Part shown: positions 28,101 to 38,296 of the stretch, one piece after another
Numbering within the stretch: position 1 is the first letter of the stretch
Layout of the letters: each line of letters opens with the position of its first letter
Assembly (NCBI RefSeq): GCF_901933205.1
Contig: NC_044574.1
Coordinates: forward strand, 43,433,609 to 43,497,608
Reading direction: 5' to 3'
DNA length: 64,000 nt
Source of the DNA: Camarhynchus parvulus
Lineage: Eukaryota > Chordata > Aves > Passeriformes > Thraupidae
Notes under the pieces: generated by a model
What the model was told of the DNA's origin: nothing
Databases searched by the model: none
What the model saw: only the letters and a program-made list of their open reading frames with translations
Made by a program: the position numbers and the translations under genes

Positions 28101-31100
28101 AGATGAAAAGTAAAATATAATTCCTCTGGAAAGCAAAATTAGGGAAGTTAACTAGAGAGGCAAGACCAGAGGCTGGAGGAATTACTCAGTCACAGTCAAA
28201 TAAATGTTGCTGATGTTGTGGGTTTTATTTTGGTTTTGGGTTTTTCTCTTGCTTGTTTCCTTGTTTGCCTGCAATAAAGGCAACTGAACACATGGAGTGA
28301 GAAAGACTGTTAGAAAACTTGTCATCGACAAAGGAGATCACGTGTGAGATGGGGGCCTTAGAAGGTGCTGTTTGTATGGCATAAGCTTGCAGTTTTAGAA
28401 CAAAGATTTGGCTTTTTCAATGCTTTTATTGTTTTTGGGGTTTTTTTTGTGATTCCTCTTGTGCAAGACAGGAAAGAATGATTACCTATTCATCTCTCCC
28501 CACCCCAAAAAGAAGGAAGGGACCTTGAGAAAAGCTGATGAAGCTGAAAACCACCACTTCTGTCATGTTGTGTCTTGGGTGGAATTGGACATGCCTTCTA
28601 ATATCTTTCCTATAACTGCTTTGAAATCTGTTTGTAGCAGTAGCGTACTTGTCTGTTGTGATGGTGGTTTTTCAATTTGTTTTCTTTTATTACCTCTGAC
28701 ATGAGAACTTAAATACTCAAAGACCATTTTCAGATCTTTAAGTTGCAATCTTGAGAGCTCGGCAGATGATGAAATTTTTAAAGCAATTTGCTGCTTCTCC
28801 CAATGTAGGATTTCAAAGTTTTTATTACCAGGAGCAAACCTTAGATTAGAAGCTATTTTATCTTTTACCTATATACCTATTGTACTAGTGTATGAAGGAG
28901 TCTTAGTTCTTTTATATGTACCAATAAAGCAGCTTTTGGATTATGAAGAAAAATATAGCTTAGGTTGAGTTTATAGATCTACAAGTTCTTGTTATCTTAA
29001 TTAGATTTGTAAAACTTCATTCAGATTGCTGTCATCTCCCTTTCAAGAAGCCTACATTCTGATCTTGTGGTAATTTTTTGCTCTGCACTAACAAATATAT
29101 TCTGACTGTATTAAAAGCTAGGTATGTATTGAAAGCAGCTTTAAAAAAAATGAAGCAACAATTTGTGCAGAACATTGAGAAGATATATTCATTTGAAGGA
29201 AGCATATAGCCAACCCTTTTCTTGGCCAGGTATTAAAAAAGGGGGTTGCTGTGCATGTTGGGTTTATTTTCCAAGGCAATGGCACTTTCAGCAGACAGAA
29301 CAGGGGAGCTGGCCATGTTGTATGGCAAGCTCCAGGGTCTCTGGTGCTTCCAACTATCTTTTGGAGAATTGCCTTAAAACTCATTAGGCTGTTGTGAAAA
29401 TGATCTTCCATTCTACTAAACCCATTGAAGTTTTAACTTCTCTTGCATTCTCTTGCTTTTTTTCTAAATATGAAGCAAATAAACCTATTGCTTTTTTCAG
29501 TTTGAGCATCTTGCTGTGTATCAGGTGTATTGTGTGTTGAGAACTTTCCAACAAGTTTAGACATTTAAACATTACAATGTCTTGCATATAGTATAGTGAT
29601 TTTATCCTAATTGTTTATTACTAATCACAGGCTACTTTCCACCAGTTCAAAGTTTTATTTGTTTGATTATTTGTTCACTAATGATATTTCATAATTTATG
29701 TATTGTTTCTATATGTACATCTATTCTGCGCTTTTTTTTAGTTGGTACTTACACTTTTCATAGTGTACTGCCTTTTCCACTCTGTCCAAGTGATATTTCA
29801 TCAGCGCTTAAGAGTGTGTCTGGCTGCCTGCCTATTGAGATTTTGCATACAGAAGAGCATGGCCTTAGCTTAGCATAAAATCATGTCTCCTTTGCATTTT
29901 TTTTTAAAGAGAAACAGTCTGTGGCTTATGATGAAGAATATTGCAAGAAAGATTTGTTAGCATGATAAATGTTTCTTTAAAACCATAAGCAACCCTGCTG
30001 TGTTTTGAAGTTTGGACTTTACTGAGTTTGTGCAAGTCATGAGAGCTAAGATAATGATGAAAAAGGTAATCACAGTTTTGAGGATGTTGTGTTCATGACT
30101 CCGTCCTGTCAGTGCATTTTATGGAGAACATGATACATTTATTACTTTGGTTAGAAAAAGGGATGTAAGAAAAAGATTCATAGCAAGCAATTTTAGTTTT
30201 ATAAGGAATAAAGTTTTATTGAAAGTTTTGTTGATCAGGCACAAGAAAAATTAAATAAACAAAATATAGTGGTAACACTCATGCAAAATTTAAGCAAATC
30301 TGTTTTAAGTGGCACTATAGGATGTTTTTGATGTTTTTGTTCTTCCATTAATTATGTCACTATGAGTAGGACTTCAATTCTGCTGTTCATAGATAGAAAC
30401 ACACCCTCCCCCAGTAAAATTACTTTGATATTCTTAAAAATATTAATTTATGTTGCAGATACTTCTATGAAGCTGTGGCTGTCAGTCACTGGCTCTATCT
30501 GCATGCACCAGGGGATCAATAGCACATTAAGGAAGCTGACTTGAGGAGAGGAAGGATTCATAAATAATAAATTGCAGGCTGCACTGCCGGCGCTTCATCC
30601 CTACACAGAGTAATACAAATTCTAGTGAAGTACCCTTGTACTTCCTAACCCTATTAGGCTTGAAACCATTATCCCAAATATTGATGCTTTCCTTTAGTCT
30701 GTTGCTTGTTAAGAAGTATGTCTGTGTAATCCTTAACTACAAGCTGCCAAAGGAAAAGGCTAGTTTATGTATCAGAAATACAGGTACAGTGGGAGCACTT
30801 GTGTAAGAACTGATCTGTAGTCTCCTGAAAGACCAGGATTTGAAGCAAGGGGATGTGGGGGCTGCTTTCAACATTTTCTTAGCCCTATAAACAATAGATG
30901 CTTCTATAAAGAGATTTTTGTGGTATGCAGCACATGTGAAATGTTGAGCATGGGAGCATGATCCTTGCACTTTAAATCTGTGTATTAATTTTTTTCATTA
31001 GCTCTCTCTGCTTCCACATCCTGCACATTGCTGGCAAGCATGCATCAGCAGTAAGACTTTATTCAGTAATGTGTCAGATATCTCTGAACTGTGGCTGGTC

Positions 31101-32394
31101 AGAGCTGTAGCTGCTTTTTTTGGAAGTTGGTTGCTTTCAAGACATTTAAGTAATTTCACCAGATATTACTTTAAATGTTCTATATAATGTGCTCTTTCGA
31201 TGAATAGCCATGTAGAATCAGCACGGGAAGAGCAAAGTCCTTGGCAATGCCAGCTCAATTGCATCTGCAGATGAGGATTTAAAATTCTATGCAGCAGACA
31301 GTACCTCCAGCAGGCGAGTAAAAGGTTACTGCATTATTTTGCTTGTTTGCATCTGTAGTCTTTATCTGTGGAAGGGGTTTTTTTTACCATTCAGTTTGTT
31401 GTGCATGCTTGTATATCCATACTACTGGAAATCGATTTAATAGGAACATAAATATAAAAAGGGCAGAGCAAGGTGAAGGGAGAGGCTCAGTTCAGCTTTA
31501 AACCAAGGAAAGGGAGGGAGGAAGAGAGAGAATAAAGGGGAGGGGAGGGAGCAGAAGAGAAATTAAGGTTACAATGCATTGTGAAAGCGAGAAGTTTTTT
31601 CAGCTGCTTTCACATCGCTTGTATTTTTCTTAACCTTTTGCTAAAAAGGATGCTATTGTACAAGCACTGATAGCTCTATAAATGTAAATGACAATTATTT
31701 CAAGTCAGATTATCCCATAATCAGTTTAAGCAGTTGTGTTAATGTGAGACCTTCTACTTTCAGGAATAGTATTGCATACCATACCATCTTAAACCAATTA
31801 AAATGAGCTTTTTATAATATTATTTGCATTTTCTTTCCTATGAAAAGGCAAAAGTATATAGATACTGCATCATTAACTCTTATAAACAAGAAAATGTTTC
31901 CAGCAGTAAGTTATTTTATGTGTTAAATTGGAGGGGTATTCACTGTTGTCTTTTGGGCAGAATATACTTATTTTTAAAGGTTAGGAGACCTGTTTATGTC
32001 TCACTGCTCATTTGAATTAGTTTTGCATTTTTTGTTTTTCTCAGAGCAAAGAGCTCCTTGAAGACTTTGTTAAAGCTGCTTGCATGATCTGCCTCTAACT
32101 TGCTTTGAGCTTTGATTGTGGTACCTTTGGACATTCTACTGCAAATCCTTTCATGCTTCTTTCTTCCTGGGTTCAAATTTATGTTGGCTTTTCCTGATGG
32201 TCTCACTCTCGTAGCTTTGTAGCAGCCATTCTTATTTCAGGATCTGGTAGTCCTGGAGAGCATTTTTCTCATGCATTCTGACTTTCCAAGACTTTTCCCC
32301 CAGGCACTTGAGGTAGTCAGTCTGAGAGTGCAGCAGTCAAACGCTTGTCATTCCCCTGTGTGGTGGGAAGGTGCTTTTCCTTCAGCAGAGGCGT
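22112..32394. other. Non-coding DNA, no gene recognised
   Basis: AT-rich sequence without recognisable repeats. Some blocks, for example about 30540-30640 and 31200-31320, are free of low complexity and look like possible conserved non-coding sequence, which I cannot test here. A Lys/Arg-rich short frame at 31994-32206 (minus) is discussed among the findings. Confidence 0.55.
31490..31565 (+). other. Purine-rich tract
   Basis: A stretch of nearly only A and G (AAAGGGAGGGAGGAAGAGAG, then GGGGAGGGGAGGGAGCAG), about 900 bases before the CpG-dense patch. Such tracts often lie near promoters, but on its own it proves nothing. Confidence 0.5.
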
Positions 32395-32580
32395 TCCAGC
32401 AGGGTGGCAGCCCCCAAGGTGCGCGGGCGGGCAGGGAGGCAGGAGGCACCCGCGGTGTGCCCGGGCCGTGGCGGGTCCCTGGGTGGGGCGCGCGGCTCCG
32501 CGCTGGCACTGCCCCCTCTGGCCACGGCCCAGCCCGGCTGGGCTGCGCTGCTGGGGAGGGCAAAGCACGCTGGAAGTGAC
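32395..32580. promoter_or_regulatory. Isolated CpG-dense patch, possible alternative promoter
   Basis: About 17 CpG dinucleotides lie within roughly 160 bases, including GCGCGGGCGGG and GGGGCGCGCGGC. The surrounding DNA is AT-rich and almost free of CpG. It is the only such patch I see in the window, and it sits 260-650 bases upstream of the candidate FBXW7 5' exon. Such patches usually mark unmethylated promoters, so an alternative FBXW7 promoter is a reasonable inference. I see no TATA box. A possible first-exon donor (ATGCAAG|GTATTA) is at 32731. The overlapping open frames on both strands here reflect GC-rich composition, not genes. Confidence 0.4.
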
Positions 32581-32758
32581 AGCAGCCAGAGAAGGAGTAG
32601 TCAGCAAGCAGTTTGGAGAGATTGCCATCCCTGAATTTGCTCCTCTGTTAGACAGCTGTCTGTCTTTTTGAAGCAGCTTACTTTATGAAGAGGAGTAGAG
32701 GGAAAAACGCACACGTTTTTTAAATGCAAGGTATTACTTACTGATGAGACTGGCTGAC

Positions 32759-32796
32759 TTTTTTTTGAGAAACATTCTTTTTTTTGAGAAACGTTC
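32759..32796 (+). repeat. Tandem duplication, 2 x 19 bp, before the candidate acceptor
   Basis: The unit of eight T followed by GAGAAACATTC occurs twice in a row, with one A-to-G difference in the second copy. It lies at the left end of the pyrimidine tract before the candidate exon at 32842. Confidence 0.8.
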
Positions 32797-32841
32797 TTCC
32801 TTTTTTTTTCTTTTTCTTTTTTTTCTTCCCTCTCTGTTTAG

Positions 32842-33101
32842 CAGTCTTAATTTCAGCCAGGGAGCTGCAGAATGAGGCAGCTGGCCAATTTTGAGAGTTT
32901 ATGGGACAGTGCTGGTCCTAATTTCTTTAAGAATAAACTCATCTGATGAGCAGGTCAATGTGTGGCTGTGGCTGCAGCATTATTTCTTCTTTAATGAAGA
33001 GGCTTGGCTGTTCAACCTGCTGCTCCAATCTTCTATCTTGCAGTCATACATCAGAGCAGTTGCAGAGACTATCCATTGAATGTCTCAATCAGCCGAAGAA
33101 G
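32842..33101 (+). other. Candidate FBXW7 5' exon (alternative start at 33044)
   Basis: A long, nearly pure pyrimidine tract ending in GTTTAG (about 32795-32841) looks like a strong acceptor. The sequence then runs without simple repeats to GAAGAAG|GTAATT, a plausible donor at 33102. A second acceptor (CTTCTATCTTGCAG, ending 33043) would give a shorter 58-nt exon, 33044-33101. FBXW7 is known to have non-coding exons far upstream of its alpha coding exon, and the orientation and position fit. Joined to 61434, the frame that ends CLNQPKK continues into NVKAFASSD and the alpha start without a stop. I cannot confirm transcription. It could also be a chance pair of splice-like sites in a conserved non-coding block. 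Confidence 0.4.
32872..32946 (+). other. Candidate uORF, 24 codons, overlapping the next ATG
   Basis: Inside the candidate 5' exon an ATG at 32872 opens a 24-codon frame that stops at TGA 32944-32946. The stop overlaps the next ATG (32946) as TGATG, an arrangement compatible with termination and reinitiation. It only matters if the exon is real and transcribed from upstream of 32872. Confidence 0.25.
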
Positions 33102-35588
33102 GTAATTATATTTTTAATTTTAACGATACCATTATAAGGATACTGTATAATTTGGATTTACTTGATAAAAAGACAAATTTTAGACCTTTTTGACAGTTTT
33201 CTTGACCTTGAGTAGCTATCCAATATAATTTTGCCATTATCAGGTTGTGTAGCAATAGAAATGTGCTGCAGTAATTGATTTTGTAATAGGATCAGGTGAT
33301 TTACTGGATGCACTGACAACCACTTGCTTGCTTGTTCTGAAACGTGGAGCACTCTAATGGATGTTTTGATTGCAGCCTCGAGTTGCTCTGAAACTGCTAG
33401 GTGCTCAAAGATGTAACATCTCATTTGTCAGCCTATCCCCTTTCCTGATGACCACTTAGAATAGTACACTAACACATATGCTTTATGCATTCCCTGAGAG
33501 TTTGGGCCACGCTAAACATGGTCCAAGTTGCTGCTTAGAGGAGAGTATATAGTATAGTTCTTTATGGGTTGCTATTAAATGTTGGGGGCTTCTTTCTGTT
33601 AATATGTTATGCTTTGGAAGTATAAATCTGGCTCTAATTAGCAGACAAACCAAACTGAACTAAACAAAACCCATTCCATATCAGAATATGGATTTTACTG
33701 TAGAAAAAGCCATTAGGAGCTGTGATCCAGTGAATTAAATTGGGGAGCTTAATTGGATCTACTTTTTGAATCAATCTGTTTTAGGCTGATGAAATGCTGT
33801 TAAACGTTAAGAGCTTTTAAGATATATAGTACACCATTCCCCTGCAGATTAATTGGGAGTGTAGTATAAGCACAAAGTGTGCCACAGTGATTATTAATAG
33901 TTTGTATCTAGTTCTTTTCACTTTCAAAAAAGTTGTAAGTCTTTATCCATTATTGTGAAAGAATAAACATGCCCTTTTGAGTTCATTGTTATTTGCCATA
34001 TCATATAATAATGAAAACTTAGAAAAATCCCCATTGAGGTGTTAAATGGCTTTTCCTTGTTGTTGTGCCCATTTTGGAGTGAAAACTGATAGGGAAAATA
34101 TTACATCAGGAAGTAGAAAAGTCTCACAGGGACCTCAAAGTAAAAAACAGTCAAAACATAACTTCAGTAGGCCAAAATATAGAGGATGACACTTGCTTTG
34201 GCTGGAGGACATCAGTGTGCAGTGTACAATAGGAGGTTGAATAACTAATAGCTAGGATCAAACATGTAACAATTTCTCACCTAATTGTATATGCAGTGAT
34301 TTCAGTGGCCTGAAGTAAATCAAGGTGGCTGGATTAGAAATTGTTGAACCTGATTATAATTAAACTAAACTGGAGAGCTCCTTGAGCCAATTCTCACTTG
34401 ATAAAAAACAGTGAGCTAGAAACATGATTTAAACCAATTGATTTTGATTTTTTTCCATTTATACCTCAATGAAGGTAACTAAAAGAAAATTTATTCTCAC
34501 TCATGTATTTTATTATATCTATTTATTAATAAGGAGAATATACTACTATTCCCATGCTTGCTCCTGTTGTGTATGGCTTGACGTTCATATGCTTCTTGGT
34601 CATTTGATCTGGGTTTGTATTTATGGGGATTTTTTTTGCATTTGTTTTGGTTTGGTTTTTTTAACATTGTGAAATAAGCATGAGTCCCTTTGCAGAAATA
34701 GGTTTCTATCTCACCAGCTTACACATGTAATTCCTGTCCTTACACACCCAGGTTCCTATTTCTCCAGAGTATAAGATGTTTTTTCAGTCTGAAAGAACTG
34801 GTCATTGTGTTGGAGTAGCAGAATGAGCCTAAGTGTGTTTTTTGAACCTGAAGAGGAGTAGTATTCAAAGGTGTTCATGGTGTTAGGGGTAGCACTTAAG
34901 TGAACTTGGGTTGCAGGATCTACTTAGTGATTATTGAGTTCAGTGATTTGACTTTTTAAAAGGTGCATGTGAAGGCAACATTCTCACAGTGTTTCACCTA
35001 TTTGTTTTAAATTGTCTTAACAGGCAGTGGGAAACACAGCTATTAGTTTAAGGGAGGGAATAAATAAAAATTACTTCCATATAAAGAAGTTAACTTGATG
35101 AGAAAAATAAGCTAAAATAGATTGCTTTTACTTTGCTTTTATTTTTATGCATATTTTTCAAGATTAGTTTATACTACATAGAAATGTTGCAACCATAATG
35201 TTGTATATCATAAAAGTATTTGCAATACAGTTGATGTGATCTGCTGTGTTTTGAATTCTAAACATGATGATAAATAGCTAGTGGATTGAGTTCTGAAGTT
35301 CAAGAGAAAAATCTTTGTGAGTCAGTGACAAGAGTAGTTGAAAAGAATTACATTTTTCAGAGGTGGCAAATAAGCTTTTTTTGTAAAATAGTGTTTTATG
35401 TGCAAACTTGCACTTGAGAACACACAACTGTGTGAAACTGTAACTAGGGCAGGGAAGAGAAAAGGGCTTTTCTGTGGAGAGTGAAATGTTTCTGAAATGG
35501 CAATGAATAAATATGTGCTGCAGGTACTGTTGCACTAGTGGAGCAGGAGCAGAAGCAGAGCTAATTGAATAGTAGTATCAGAAGTGTT

Positions 35589-35630
35589 GAAGTTGAATTG
35601 GTGAAGTTGAATTGGTGAAGTTGTGTTGGT
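35589..35630 (+). repeat. Minisatellite, 3 x 14 bp
   Basis: The unit GAAGTTGAATTGGT appears twice exactly and a third time with two changes (GAAGTTGTGTTGGT). A GC-richer stretch of about 130 bases follows, for which I see no gene. Confidence 0.85.
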
Positions 35631-38270
35631 GACCCTTGGGTGACACAGCCCAAGGTGTCCTGCCCGTGGCCACCCTCTGTGTCCCCTGTGTTATCTCCCA
35701 GCTCCCACCCCACAGCTGCATCCAGGTGGATGGGGCAGCTGGTCCTTGTGTGCAGCAGTAGTGTCATTTTAGGTCCTGGCACCTCCTGGTGCTCTGGTGC
35801 TTAAATAACAAAAGGCAGCACTTTGCCAGATTTAAAATGAGTGTTTCTGTCTTATTATTCAGCCAGAACATATTTGTAGTGGTAGCCACTACACTAGCTA
35901 GCCCTGAGCAGGATTTGTTTTCTAAAGAAATTGTCATGAGAACGAGACTTTGAACATGTGAAATATCAAGGTAAACATTATAGTAGAATGTTATATTAAA
36001 ATCACAAAGAAACTGGCTTTTTCTTAAATGGTACATTCACTGTTGAAAATTAACCTTTGTAAATAGATCTTAACATTTGCCAAAATTGTTTTAATTGTGC
36101 ATGATGATTTTGTAGACTTAAAATATTGCATATTTAAAGTGTCTTCCAAGGTGTCAGCATAAGGAATCTTCCAACAAATTAGAAGCATTTATTGAAAAAA
36201 CCCAACCCCCAAAATATTGAGAGAATGATGTAAATTTTATAAAAATTTATGCTTCTTAATTTTAACCTGTTTTAACAGAACTCTTGGAGGTGTTTCCCAA
36301 AGAAATACTTGACAAAGTGATGTCTCCTGGAAGATTTTTCAGCAGTCTAGTTTAATTTGATTTTCCTGAAATACATAGTACTAGGTTTTTGTGTGCATTT
36401 GCTGTTCTGCATAACCATACAAGCTTCTGTGGGACCTAAGACTGTTACTGATTGGTAATAAGCATTCACAAGAGAAGAAACCCCATACTTTTATTTACTG
36501 ATCTCCTTCCAAAAATATAGTGAGAAAGTCTTGCTATTTTTGAATGCCTGTGTAGCTATAGACAAAAGATAATGATCTTCTAAACTGGTTTTCTCACTCT
36601 GCCTGACCTTCCAGATCAATTGAGGGCTTCTGCATCTGATTTCTTAATGAGGAATTGACCAGATTGATTAATAGCTTCCCCTCTTCCACCCCAGGTGATT
36701 TCAGTAGGAACACATGCTGGGTCGCTGACAGTGGCAAATTGTTTTAGGGTCTCACCTAAACCCAACTTGAGTTAAGTCAGGCCAAAGTAACGGGACTGTG
36801 AAAATGGATGTATGACTTACCTTGCTCTTCAGAATTTGTCACACATGCTTATTTTATAAGAGTACATGCCTGTTTTATAAGAGTGTAGATGTCTGTATTC
36901 TTGCATGTAAAGGCCTCATCTTAAACTGGAGAAATACCAATAGTGGAGAAAGAATATTAAAACAAGGAGTACTGAATGAAGACTTGAACACTAAAGATTG
37001 GATACTAGAGGTACAAGCAGTAAGTTGTAAGGAACTAGAAACAGGCAGGTGTTCTATTGGAAGGTGGAAAACCTTACTGTAAGCCACTTTTTCATTATCT
37101 ATGTGTGTATGAATCTTGCACAGCTGCTAATCACTGACTTTGTTTTACTTCTGCAGATAACGTGCAGTGTGTGTGCGTTTATACACATGAACAAGTGTTA
37201 TAGCTGAGATTTGTGTTTTCTTGTTTGTTTCATGCTGCCCTCCAAATTGATATCATTAGAAATTTATTATGGGATCTGAATGTCAGTCTTCATTCTCTAA
37301 GAAATATAATTTGTGATCATAATTCTGCATTTTACTCCTAATGTGTCTAAAGGGAACCTGCTAACTCCCACATGGCTAAATTTAGCTCTGCTAAGAATAA
37401 TGTTTAAAAAAACCCCAAAAATAAAAATCGAGGTATTCTTTTAGTAGAATGAAAAGAAAATAGCAATCTGGATATATCCAATTAAAAAAAAAGAACAGTT
37501 AGGTCTTTTTAGGTCAAAATCTTTAGTAAATTTAAAGTTAATTCTTTTGGTAAATAGATTTTCATCTTTAAATGTTGTATTGTACAGATGCTGAAGACTG
37601 AAAGTTCCCGTTTCCTGTGGAGATACCTACTTTTCCTATTTTGTGTATGACACTGCAAAAGCAAGGATCAAGTCATGAAGTATTTCAACTAGACAAGCAG
37701 ATATGTCTTTTTTGCAGCTTATTTGGTTTTGCCATCTTATAGCTGCTTTATGTGTTAACAGCTTAGTGTAATTATAACTGGAGAGAGCACACTTTACTGA
37801 ATTCCAAAGTATAATGGCCTATGGTTTTTATGAATGAATGATGATTTATGGGGTGTTTCTTTGTTTGTTTTGAACTGGTCCATCTCAGCACAGGTGAACT
37901 GTTCTCTTTGCCAGCAGCTTCACAGTGAAGGAGTCTTGAAGGCCTAAGGGGGAGAGACTGAAGGTGTGTTATGTTACACGTTCAGAAAAGAAGTCCTGCT
38001 GTAATCACAAGGGTGGAGATGGTAAAATGGCCTGTGAATACTCTGAAGAAGTTTAAACAGATACAGACTTCTGAATAGTTGGGCAAAGAACTTTCCTTTG
38101 TGGTATTTGAATATGCAGATGGTGGTAAGAACATAGAACCAAGAGGTAGGAAGCCTTCTGTGAGTGTGAGATGACAGACAATGCCAAGGAACTGAACCAG
38201 GAGAAAAAGGACATATAGATTTTTAAGTGGTTATCTATGTTATCTATGGTTATCTAGTCTGACCATCTGC

Positions 38271-38296
38271 ACAGCACGGGATTGTACCCGTGCTGT
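38271..38296. repeat. Perfect 10-bp inverted repeat with 6-nt loop
   Basis: ACAGCACGGG, then ATTGTA, then CCCGTGCTGT. It is preceded at about 38230-38256 by three near copies of TTATCTATG. The stem is too short for a microRNA precursor. It sits in a segment that vaguely resembles an old interspersed repeat. Confidence 0.7.

Noticed and set aside
32271..32671. Several overlapping open frames on both strands over the CpG-rich patch
   Set aside because: GC-rich DNA has few stop codons, and openness in all registers indicates composition rather than coding.
38271..38296. Hairpin as a possible microRNA or tRNA gene
   Set aside because: The stem is only 10 bp with a 6-nt loop, far short of a microRNA precursor, and there is no cloverleaf or A/B box.
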